From Methylotenera sp. (GTDB lineage Bacteria > Pseudomonadota > Gammaproteobacteria > Burkholderiales > Methylophilaceae): a DNA stretch of 17,172 nucleotides. Below, in pieces: positions 7,057 through 13,981 of the stretch (its first letter is position 1; every line of letters starts with the position of its first letter). The notes below the pieces were generated by a model, which saw only the letters and a list, made by a program, of their open reading frames with translations, was not told where the DNA came from and searched no databases. The position numbers were made by a program, and so were the translations under genes. Location of the stretch: assembly GCA_027310735.1 (NCBI GenBank), contig DAIDAH010000028.1:1-17172 (forward strand), in the 5' to 3' direction.

Positions 7057-7422
7057 ATGCGTTTTAAATTAACTAAATTTATTGTTTTACTGGCCTTGAT
7101 GGTCTGCCTCCCGTTACAGGGCTTAGCAGCAGTTACTATGCCTTCGTGCCAAGCGCATGACACCAAAACGGAAATGCATCTTGGTACCAATCATTCTGAC
7201 ACGATGGCGCACTGTGAACACCATGATAGCAACCATGTCACTAAAAAAGCCCCATGTGATAAATGTCTCTCTTGCTATCTGAGCATTGCTCAAGCAATCA
7301 TTCCCGTCAATATTGCTTTTGACCTGAGTGTTGCAAACCCCATGTTTGACGCCCCGATTTTAGCCTCACTAAACTCAGTCCCCTCTTCACACTTTCATCC
7401 CCCCAGAGCAACTTTAGCCTAG
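7057..7422 (+). CDS. Exported His/Cys-rich small protein of the copper locus (CopL/DUF2946-like)
   Basis: A 121-residue protein with a signal peptide: MRFKLTKFIVLLALMVCLPL then QGLAA, with cleavage likely after Ala-Ala near residue 25. The first half of the mature part is rich in possible metal ligands, for example MAHCEHHDSNH and APCDKCLSC: about five cysteines and seven histidines within some 50 residues. A short hydrophobic stretch and the tail SHFHPPRATLA follow. Small proteins with this layout often precede CusCBA/CzcCBA-type efflux genes in beta- and gammaproteobacteria (CopL- or DUF2946-like); that assignment is from memory and not firm. A periplasmic metal-binding or sensing role is inferred. 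An in-frame GTG at 7042 lies inside the palindrome; the ATG at 7057 gives the better signal peptide. No strong Shine-Dalgarno is seen. Confidence 0.7.
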   Translation: MRFKLTKFIVLLALMVCLPLQGLAAVTMPSCQAHDTKTEMHLGTNHSDTMAHCEHHDSNHVTKKAPCDKCLSCYLSIAQAIIPVNIAFDLSVANPMFDAPILASLNSVPSSHFHPPRATLA

Positions 7423-7433
7423 TTTAATAGGCT
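7416..7433 (+). other. Small hairpin spanning the stop codon of the His/Cys-rich gene
   Basis: AGCCTA (7416-7421) and TAGGCT (7428-7433) form a perfect 6-bp stem with a 6-base loop that includes the end of the TAG stop. No T-run follows, so it is not a canonical terminator. It may stabilise or process the transcript between the small gene and cusC. Confidence 0.3.
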
Positions 7434-7700
7434 TGGCATGAACTGCCTCGCCTAGAAAACCTAGTGCTGAAGGCTATGTAGTCTTTATGCTATAAACGTG
7501 TGCCTTTTTCTAGTCGCAATGAATACATCAAAGACTATCAATACTTCAGTTCATTCTACCTAAAGTGATTTTTAAATCCATTTGGGTGCAAGTAAAGATT
7601 CATTTAATCCTTGTAACACCACGCTAGCTGGAGCTATGCCTCTACTTAGCATGCTGTATTCGAATAAGTGAATTTAACTATCATCAATGAAAGTACTGAT
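7434..7700. other. Long non-coding gap before cusC
   Basis: About 267 bases separate the hairpin from the cusC ATG, the largest gap in the window. I see no convincing open frame in it. A perfect 12-bp palindrome of AGCT-type (7625-7636, TAGCT-GG-AGCTA) lies between a -35-like TTGTAA (7611-7616) and a poor -10-like TATGCC (7635-7640) at 18-base spacing. That layout is reminiscent of MerR-type promoters, but the -10 is weak. Thus cusCBA may have a promoter separate from the small upstream gene. Confidence 0.3.
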
Positions 7701-8984
7701 ATGCATAAACAGTATCGACTACTGGTTCTTTTTATAATGGCATTATTGCTACCTAGTTTAGTAATTGCGGCAGACAATGTTCCCGAGACAGCCTTGATCG
7801 GCACCAATGTGCAAGAGTTGCTACAGTGGGCTGATACACATAACCCTGAGATTTCGGCAATGCGCTACGAGGTTGATGCGGCCAACGAGCGTATCGTGCC
7901 AGCAGGTGCTTTACCAGACCCTATACTGCGTACCGAATTACGTGACTTTGCCGGGCCGGGTGCGCCGGGAGGTTTTAATCCGCTACCGGGTAAAGGAAAT
8001 GGAACAAAATACACCCTGATGCAAAGCTTTCCGCTATGGGGAAAACGCGATGTGCGTAAGGAAGTAGCTACCGCAGAATTGGCGCAAGTTAAAGGCAGGC
8101 GGCAGGTTACAGTAGCAGAGATTCACGCTCAAATAAAAAGCGCATATGCGCAGTATTATTTGACTTTTGGTCTTAAAAAGCTCAACGATGAAATTCTACA
8201 TCTGTTGAGTGATTTAGAGGCAATATCACAGGCGCGCTATGCAAACGGACTCGCTCCACAGCAGGATGTAATTCGTGCGCAAATTGAAAAAACAGCGTTA
8301 CGCTCAGAGAATATCAATCTGGATACCGAGCAGCACCATGCAATGACTAGGCTGAACACGGCTTTAGCCAGACCACAAAATATGCGGTTAGCAGAGCCAA
8401 GTGAACTGCGCCATATTGCGCCGGAAGAACTGGATAGCTCAATATTGCACGATAAAATGCTACGCAATAATCCTTGGCTTGCAGCACAGTCAGCGCAAAT
8501 ATCCGTTGCTGAAGCGAATAAACGCCTTGTAGAAAAAAATCGCTATCCTGACATCACACTGGGCATCGCACCAATACAACGCGGAGGCAGCATAGATAGC
8601 TGGGAGGCAATGGTTGAGTTCAATATTCCGATTCGCCTCTATACGCGTCATGCACAAGAAAATGAAGCTGGCGCTATGCTGGATGCGGCCAAGGAACGAC
8701 AACAAGCAGTAGCAAACCAAGCGGATGGAGAATTGCAGGAATTACTAGCATCATATGCATCAGCAGACAGGCAAGAACAACTGATTACCAGCACCTTGCT
8801 GCCACAGGCAGAATTGACCTTTCACTCCGCGCTGACTGGCTATGAAACAGGTAAAGTTGATTTTGCCACGCTGCTGGACGCACAACGCGCTATAAAGCGT
8901 GCAAAAGAAGATAAGCTTAAAGCACAAGTTGAGCAGGAGTTGCGCATTTCCGATATTGAAAAAGTAGTTGGAGAAGAACTATGA
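7701..8984 (+). CDS. cusC: TolC-family outer-membrane channel of a Cu/Ag efflux system
   Basis: A 427-residue outer-membrane efflux protein, the exit duct of the tripartite CusCBA pump. It has a signal peptide (MHKQYRLLVLFIMALLLPSL then VIAAD) without a lipobox cysteine, unlike lipidated E. coli CusC. Two outer-membrane-efflux repeats follow. Typical pieces are VQELLQWADTHNPEISAMRYEV at the first helix, SFPLWGKRDVRKEVA near residues 110-125, ARYANGLAPQQDVIRAQ near 180-195, and the C-terminal YETGKVDFATLLDAQR. The length suits the shorter heavy-metal TolC family. The ATG at 7701 is preceded by GAAAG; a GTG at 7668 would place the signal sequence internally. The stop overlaps the cusB start in an ATGA (8981-8984), so the two are translationally coupled. 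Confidence 0.9.
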   Translation: MHKQYRLLVLFIMALLLPSLVIAADNVPETALIGTNVQELLQWADTHNPEISAMRYEVDAANERIVPAGALPDPILRTELRDFAGPGAPGGFNPLPGKGNGTKYTLMQSFPLWGKRDVRKEVATAELAQVKGRRQVTVAEIHAQIKSAYAQYYLTFGLKKLNDEILHLLSDLEAISQARYANGLAPQQDVIRAQIEKTALRSENINLDTEQHHAMTRLNTALARPQNMRLAEPSELRHIAPEELDSSILHDKMLRNNPWLAAQSAQISVAEANKRLVEKNRYPDITLGIAPIQRGGSIDSWEAMVEFNIPIRLYTRHAQENEAGAMLDAAKERQQAVANQADGELQELLASYASADRQEQLITSTLLPQAELTFHSALTGYETGKVDFATLLDAQRAIKRAKEDKLKAQVEQELRISDIEKVVGEEL

Positions 8985-10453
8985 AACGCTCAGTTATATG
9001 GGTATTGTTACTTTTAAGTAGTCTAGTGAGCGCAAGTATTGCAGGCTACTGGTTGGCAACAGTACAGATGAAAAAAGAACAATTACCAGATGCCTCACCA
9101 GTTAACAATAAGCACAAAGTTCTTTATTACCGAAATCCTATGGGTTTGGCCGACACATCGCCTGTGCCAAAGAAAGACAGCATGGGCATGGACTACACCC
9201 CTGTTTACGCAGATAACATTGCGACTGACTCAGCCATCGCTAATACTGCAGAAACAGAACGCAAGATATTGTACTACCGTAATCCAATGGGCTTACCTGA
9301 TACGTCGCCAGTACCAAAGCAGGACTCAATGGGTATGGATTACACGCCAGTATATGCTGATGAGCAAGTCGCAACTGGTCAGGTTAAGATCAGTACCGAC
9401 AAAGTACAGAAATTAGGTGTAAGAACCGAGCAGGCAACCTTACGCAAGTTAGTGAATACAGTGCGTGCAGTCGGACAGTTTCAAATAGATGAACAGCGCC
9501 TTGCGACCGTAACGGCTAAATTTGAAGGCTACATTGAGAACCTATATGTCAACGCTACAGGTCAGCCCGTCAAGCGAGGCCAGCCACTGATGCAGGTTTA
9601 TAGCCCAGAACTAGTTTCAGCTCAGGAAGAGTACCTCATTGCCTTGAACGGGCGTAAGTCGCTCAAAAATGGCACTGAAGAATCTCTGTCTGGTGTTGAT
9701 TTATTAGCAGAGAGCGCGTTGAAGCGCCTGCGCAACTGGGATATTTCAGACGCGCAGCTACAGCGCTTGCAAAAAGACGGTAAAGCTACACATACGCTGA
9801 CGCTATACTCTCCGGCAAATGGTTTTGTGCTGGAAAAAACTGCGGTGCAGGGCATGCGATTCATGCCTGGAGAGCCGCTGTTCAAGATCGCAGATCTATC
9901 CACTATCTGGCTGCTTGCTGATGTATTTGAGCAAGATCTTGCACTAGTGCACGTTGGGCAGACCGTTAACATTAGCGTAGATGCTTATCCCAACAAAGCG
10001 CTTAGTGGCAAGGTGGCTTACATCTACCCAACAATCTCACCAGAAACTCGCACTGCCAAGGTACGCATTGAACTCGCCAACTCAGGTGGAATATTAAGGC
10101 CAGATATGTACGCCAGTATGCAACTAATGTCAGGACATAACAGTAAAGTGCTGGCCGTACCTGACTCTGCCATTATTGACAGTGGCACACGCCAGATTGT
10201 GCTAATTCAGCTTGCCGAAGGTTTGTTTGAACCTCGTGAGATTAAAGTCGGCATGCATAGCGATGGTTATACTGAAGTGCTGGAAGGTTTAGGCGAAGGC
10301 GAGACCGTGGTGGTGCGTGCCAATTTCTTGATCGATGCGGAAAGCAACCTGAAAGCTGCACTCGGTAGCTTCGGTGAACATCAGACTAAGCGCCAAGCAA
10401 CAGCCACATCCAGTTCAAACACTGCACCTGCAACCAACCACGAAGGACACTAA
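8981..10453 (+). CDS. cusB: Periplasmic adaptor of Cu/Ag efflux with two tandem metal-binding domains
   Basis: A 490-residue membrane-fusion protein linking CusA to the outer-membrane channel. Residues 1-28 form an N-terminal membrane anchor or signal. Two near-identical heavy-metal-binding domains follow at 45-78 and 94-127 (30 of 34 residues identical), each with YYRNPMGL then SMGMDYTPVYAD. Mets M54, M68, M70 and M103, M117, M119 correspond to the three-methionine Cu(I)/Ag(I) site of mature E. coli CusB (M21, M36, M38). The barrel-sandwich hybrid starts with FEGYIENLYVNATGQPVKRGQPL, an alpha-hairpin follows, then LYSPANGFVLEK, and beta-barrel and membrane-proximal domains end near 460. The tail is low-complexity Ser/Thr/Asn with a final HEGH. 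The ATG overlaps the cusC stop; cusA follows after 2 bases. Confidence 0.93.
   Translation: MKRSVIWVLLLLSSLVSASIAGYWLATVQMKKEQLPDASPVNNKHKVLYYRNPMGLADTSPVPKKDSMGMDYTPVYADNIATDSAIANTAETERKILYYRNPMGLPDTSPVPKQDSMGMDYTPVYADEQVATGQVKISTDKVQKLGVRTEQATLRKLVNTVRAVGQFQIDEQRLATVTAKFEGYIENLYVNATGQPVKRGQPLMQVYSPELVSAQEEYLIALNGRKSLKNGTEESLSGVDLLAESALKRLRNWDISDAQLQRLQKDGKATHTLTLYSPANGFVLEKTAVQGMRFMPGEPLFKIADLSTIWLLADVFEQDLALVHVGQTVNISVDAYPNKALSGKVAYIYPTISPETRTAKVRIELANSGGILRPDMYASMQLMSGHNSKVLAVPDSAIIDSGTRQIVLIQLAEGLFEPREIKVGMHSDGYTEVLEGLGEGETVVVRANFLIDAESNLKAALGSFGEHQTKRQATATSSSNTAPATNHEGH
9113..9361 (+). repeat. Tandem duplication of the metal-binding domain inside cusB
   Basis: Two 102-base units, 9113-9214 and 9260-9361, start 147 bases apart in frame. 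By hand alignment they differ at 29 of 102 nucleotides but at only 4 of 34 amino acids (His/Arg, Val/Ile, Ala/Pro, Lys/Gln). Most changes are in third codon positions, so the duplication is old or homogenised at protein level and is under purifying selection. Confidence 0.9.
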
Positions 10454-10455
10454 AA

Positions 10456-13400
10456 ATGCTTGAACGCATTATTAACTGGTCGGCGCGTAACGTGTTTTTA
10501 GTGCTGTTAGCCACACTGTTCGTGGTTGGCGCAGGCATATACGCTGTACTAAAAACACCACTGGACGCCATACCAGACTTATCTGAGGTGCAAGTCATCG
10601 TCTATACCGAGTATCCAGGACAGGCGCCGCAAGTCGTTGAAGATCAGGTTACTTATCCCTTAACGACAGCGATGCTTTCCGTACCAAAATCCAAAGTAGT
10701 TCGTGGCTTTTCCTTCTTTGGCGTTAGTTTTGTATATGTGATATTTGAAGATGGCACTGATGTTTATTGGGCACGTTCGCGCGTGCTGGAGTATCTCAAC
10801 AGTGTCACCGGACGTTTACCGCGCGGTATCACGCCAACACTTGGACCAGATGCCACAGGCGTGGGCTGGGTGTATGAGTATGTGGTATTAGCAAAAAGTC
10901 GCACCTTGGAAGAATTGCGAGCCATTCAAGACTGGTACTTACGTTACCAGCTAACCAAAGCACATGGCGTGGCTGAAGTCGCCAGCGTTGGCGGTTTTGT
11001 GAAGCAGTACCAAGTTGTGCTCGACCCGCGCAAGTTACAGGCTTATGGCATTTCACCAGCACGTATTACACAGGTCATTCGAGACAGTAATCGCGATGTT
11101 GGCGGACGCGTTGTGGAAATGAGCGAAACCGAATACATGGTACGTGGTAAAGGTTACCTGCGTGGCATCAGTGACTTGGAAATGCTGGTGCTAAAAGCAG
11201 ACAAGGGAACGCCAGTATTACTGCGCGACGTGGCTAGGGTCGAACTGACGCCGGATGAACGGCGCGGCCTCACCGAGCTTAATGGCGAAGGTGAAGTAGT
11301 CAGCGGTATCGCAATCGCACGTTACGGAGAGAATGCGCTGGATGTGATTGAAAACGTCAAACAAAAAATCACGGAGATTGCCTCGGGCTTACCGCAAGGT
11401 GTCACCATAGAAACTGTGTATGACCGTTCTGACTTGATTAATCGCGCCATCAAGAATCTAAAGTCAACATTGCTTGAAGAAAGTATCGTCGTCGCATTAG
11501 TGTGCATGCTGTTCCTGATGCATGTGCGCAGTGCGCTAGTGGCAATACTGATGTTGCCGGTAGGCGTGCTGATTGCCTTTATTTTGATGCATGGTTTGGG
11601 GCTTAACTCCAACATCATGAGTCTGGGCGGTATCGCTATTGCCATAGGTGCCATGATAGACGCCGCGATAGTAATGATTGAAAACGCGCACAAGCACATT
11701 GAGCGTTCACCACCAGATGCGCCACGACTGCAATTAATCATTGATGCCTGTAAAGAAGTCGGCCCAGCCTTATTCTTTAGCTTACTGATTATTACAGTAT
11801 CCTTTCTGCCAGTGTTTACCTTGGAAGCACAGGAAGGTCGTATGTTCCAACCGCTGGCCTATACCAAGACATTTTCCATGGCTGGCGCAGCATTGCTATC
11901 GGTGACGCTGGTACCCGTCCTGATGTTGTTATTCATCCGCGGAAAAATAATGCCGGAACGCAAAAATCCTGTGAATCGATTTCTAGTTTGGATTTATCGT
12001 CCAGTCATCACTTGGGTGATGCATTGGAAGAAAACAACCATTGTTATCGCACTGCTGGTTTTAGTCGCCTCGGCCTACCCGCTTACCAAGCTCGGTAGTG
12101 AGTTTATGCCAACATTGAATGAAGGCACGTTGCTATATATGCCAGCAACTTTGCCGGGGCTATCGGCGACCAAAGCGGCTGAGATCATGCAGACGCAAGA
12201 CAAAATCATCAAAAGTTTCCCGGAAGTCGCCTCGGTATTTGGCAAAGCTGGCCGAGCCAATACCGCTACTGACCCAGCTCCGCTAGAAATGTTTGAGACC
12301 GTCATTAACTTAAAGCCGGAAAATGAATGGCGTGCAGGCATGACTATCGACAAACTCACCGCCGAGCTGGACAAAGCAGTACAAATGCCCGGTATAAGCA
12401 ATGCATGGACAATGCCGATCAAAGCACGCATTGATATGCTATCCACGGGAATTCGCACCCCAATTGGCATCAAGGTGTTCGGCAAAGATTTAGCTGAAAT
12501 GGAACGGCTCGCAAAAGACATTGAAGCCGTAGTCAAAACCATACCAGGAACAAGCAGTGCGTACGCCGAACGTATTACCGGCGGTTATTACCTCAACATT
12601 GAACCTGATCGCACAGCATTGGCTAGGTACGGTTTAGGAATAGGCGAATTGCAAGATGTTATCAGTAGCACGCTGGGTGGCGAAGTGATTACCACCACAG
12701 TCGAAGGCCGCGAGCGGTTCGGGGTGATTACACGTTATCCGCGCGAACTGCGTTCCGACCCAGACAGCATCGCTAGGCAAGTACTGGTACCAACAATGAC
12801 GGGTGCGCTGATTCCGTTGGGTCAATTGGCACATATCTCACTAGAAAAAGGGCCGCCAAGCATCCGTACCGAAAATGCGCTACTTTCGGCTTATATTTTT
12901 GTCGATATTCGTGGACGCGACATCGGCAGTTATGTTGCCGATGCGCAGAAAGCCGTGCGTGAACAGGTTAAATTCCAGCCCGGCTATTACGCGACTTGGA
13001 GCGGGCAATTTGAATATATGCAGCGTGCCAAAGCCAAGATGAAAATCGTGATTCCGCTGACATTACTCATTATTTTCGTGCTGCTCTACCTCACTTTTCG
13101 CCGCTTGACTGAAACGTTTATCGTCATGCTGTCAGTGCCATTTTCACTGGTCGGTGGTATCTGGCTGATGTACTGGCTGGGTTACAATATGAGTGTGGCA
13201 GTCGCAGTCGGATTTATTGCCTTGGCTGGAGTTGCGGCAGAAACAGGTGTCATTATGCTGATCTACCTTGACCATGCTTATCAGACGCTTAAAATCAAAC
13301 GTGAGTCTGAAGGTAAAGCACTTTCTATCGTAGATCTCTATGAAGCAGTGATGGAGGGTGCGGTAGAGCGTGTGCGACCAAAAATGATGACTGTTGTAGC

Positions 13401-13587
13401 CATTATGGCTGGATTATTACCCATCATGTGGGGTAATGGCACAGGCTCAGAAGTGATGCGTCGTATTGCTGCACCTATGGTCGGTGGCATGGTGTCGTCA
13501 ACAGTGCTAACACTAATCGTGATTCCTGCTGTCTATGCATTGATCAAACAAATTTCACTCAACAACAAAAACAATTCAACCAAATAA
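10456..13587 (+). CDS. cusA: CusA-type Cu(I)/Ag(I) RND efflux pump
   Basis: A 1043-residue inner-membrane RND transporter of the heavy-metal class, moving Cu(I)/Ag(I) outward using the proton gradient. TM1 lies near residues 13-32, helical blocks near 335-500 and 525-545, and a second block near 860-1030. The proton-relay/TM4 motif IGAMIDAAIVMIEN holds D402 and E409, with K976 in ERVRPKMM, the equivalents of D405, E412 and K984 of E. coli CusA. The substrate methionine triad is present: M562 (LLYMP), M612 (PLEMFET) and M661 (RIDMLST). Relay methionines M388, M400, M407, M475, M490 and M1001 also align with E. coli ones as I recall them. This points to monovalent copper/silver rather than Co/Zn/Cd. 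AAGGA precedes the ATG, which is 2 bases after cusB. Confidence 0.96.
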   Translation: MLERIINWSARNVFLVLLATLFVVGAGIYAVLKTPLDAIPDLSEVQVIVYTEYPGQAPQVVEDQVTYPLTTAMLSVPKSKVVRGFSFFGVSFVYVIFEDGTDVYWARSRVLEYLNSVTGRLPRGITPTLGPDATGVGWVYEYVVLAKSRTLEELRAIQDWYLRYQLTKAHGVAEVASVGGFVKQYQVVLDPRKLQAYGISPARITQVIRDSNRDVGGRVVEMSETEYMVRGKGYLRGISDLEMLVLKADKGTPVLLRDVARVELTPDERRGLTELNGEGEVVSGIAIARYGENALDVIENVKQKITEIASGLPQGVTIETVYDRSDLINRAIKNLKSTLLEESIVVALVCMLFLMHVRSALVAILMLPVGVLIAFILMHGLGLNSNIMSLGGIAIAIGAMIDAAIVMIENAHKHIERSPPDAPRLQLIIDACKEVGPALFFSLLIITVSFLPVFTLEAQEGRMFQPLAYTKTFSMAGAALLSVTLVPVLMLLFIRGKIMPERKNPVNRFLVWIYRPVITWVMHWKKTTIVIALLVLVASAYPLTKLGSEFMPTLNEGTLLYMPATLPGLSATKAAEIMQTQDKIIKSFPEVASVFGKAGRANTATDPAPLEMFETVINLKPENEWRAGMTIDKLTAELDKAVQMPGISNAWTMPIKARIDMLSTGIRTPIGIKVFGKDLAEMERLAKDIEAVVKTIPGTSSAYAERITGGYYLNIEPDRTALARYGLGIGELQDVISSTLGGEVITTTVEGRERFGVITRYPRELRSDPDSIARQVLVPTMTGALIPLGQLAHISLEKGPPSIRTENALLSAYIFVDIRGRDIGSYVADAQKAVREQVKFQPGYYATWSGQFEYMQRAKAKMKIVIPLTLLIIFVLLYLTFRRLTETFIVMLSVPFSLVGGIWLMYWLGYNMSVAVAVGFIALAGVAAETGVIMLIYLDHAYQTLKIKRESEGKALSIVDLYEAVMEGAVERVRPKMMTVVAIMAGLLPIMWGNGTGSEVMRRIAAPMVGGMVSSTVLTLIVIPAVYALIKQISLNNKNNSTK

Positions 13588-13615
13588 AGCGCAACATTTA
13601 TTCACTTAATGGAAT

Positions 13616-13619
13616 GGAG
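13616..13619 (+). promoter_or_regulatory. Shine-Dalgarno deciding the start of the HMA protein gene
   Basis: GGAG at 13616-13619 lies 6 bases before the ATG at 13626. The ATG at 13614, four codons upstream, overlaps this site and has no Shine-Dalgarno of its own, so initiation at 13626 is preferred. Confidence 0.6.
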
Positions 13620-13625
13620 AACAAC

Positions 13626-13838
13626 ATGCAAACTGTAACTTTAAAAATAATCGGAATGACCTGCGGCGGTTGCGTAAATAGCGTAACGAATGTACTAAAA
13701 GCAATCCCTGGCGTTAAAGACGCAACTGTGACACTGACTCCCGGCCAAGCTTCTATTCAATATGATGAACAGTTAACTTTGCCGAAGCAATTGACTTTGG
13801 CTATTCAAGACGCTGGCTATGATGCAGAACTTGCCTAA
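13626..13838 (+). CDS. Small heavy-metal-associated (HMA) domain protein, CopZ-like
   Basis: A 70-residue, single-domain HMA protein with no signal peptide, so cytosolic. The ferredoxin-like fold starts MQTVTLKIIGMTCGGCV; the metal site is the MTCGGC motif (two cysteines, about residues 12 and 15). PGVKDATVTLTPGQASIQYDE and the closing LTLAIQDAGYDAEL are typical of CopZ/Atx1-type chaperones. It binds Cu(I) by family precedent. It lies 38 bases after cusA on the same strand and is probably the last gene of the efflux operon, so a role in passing or buffering cytosolic copper is inferred. No copper P-type ATPase, its usual partner, is in the window; MerP-like mercury binding is less likely because there is no signal peptide and no mer genes. 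The start is at 13626 because of the GGAG 6 bases before it. Confidence 0.88.
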   Translation: MQTVTLKIIGMTCGGCVNSVTNVLKAIPGVKDATVTLTPGQASIQYDEQLTLPKQLTLAIQDAGYDAELA

Positions 13839-13870
13839 ACTACGCTAAAACGCTTATGCTAAAACCTTAA

Positions 13871-13905
13871 TGCGGCTATTGACGGCCTATAGTCAGTGCG
13901 CCGCA
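13871..13905. terminator. Stem-loop in the convergent gap after the copper operon
   Basis: TGCGGC (13871-13876) pairs with GCCGCA (13900-13905), and inside it TTGAC pairs with GTCAG (one wobble) around an 8-base loop, with small internal bulges. It lies 33 bases after the HMA gene, where a terminator for the plus-strand operon is expected. No T-run follows, so it is not a classical intrinsic terminator. Confidence 0.35.
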
Positions 13906-13952
13906 CCAGCTTTCAGTATAGGTAATTTCGATGGCTGACCTTTTTCACAATC

Positions 13953-13979
13953 GCGCTCTTTTAGAAAATGAAAAAGCGC
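13953..13979. terminator. Second stem-loop just after the end of the VWA gene
   Basis: GCGCT (13953-13957) pairs with AGCGC (13975-13979); a C-A mismatch and three T-A pairs extend the stem. It begins 2 bases beyond the VWA-gene stop (13982) when read on the minus strand. The T-rich segment lies within the stem and no T-run follows on either strand, so termination is uncertain. An alternative stem CTTTTTC (13940-13946) with GAAAAAG (13970-13976) competes with it. Confidence 0.35.
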
Positions 13980-13981
13980 CT

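Noticed and set aside
9090..9416. A 108-codon open frame overlapping the start of cusB in another plus frame, with internally repetitive sequence
   Set aside because: Its repetition only mirrors the tandem metal-binding domain of cusB; no ribosome site or recognisable protein feature.
11322..12542. Antisense open frames of 139 and 155 codons under cusA
   Set aside because: They lie wholly inside a strongly conserved coding gene, lack ribosome sites and resemble no protein family; ordinary antisense shadows.
10456..13587. CzcA-type (Co/Zn/Cd) assignment for the RND pump
   Set aside because: The three substrate methionines and the GAMIDAAIVMIENAH sequence are of the CusA/SilA type.
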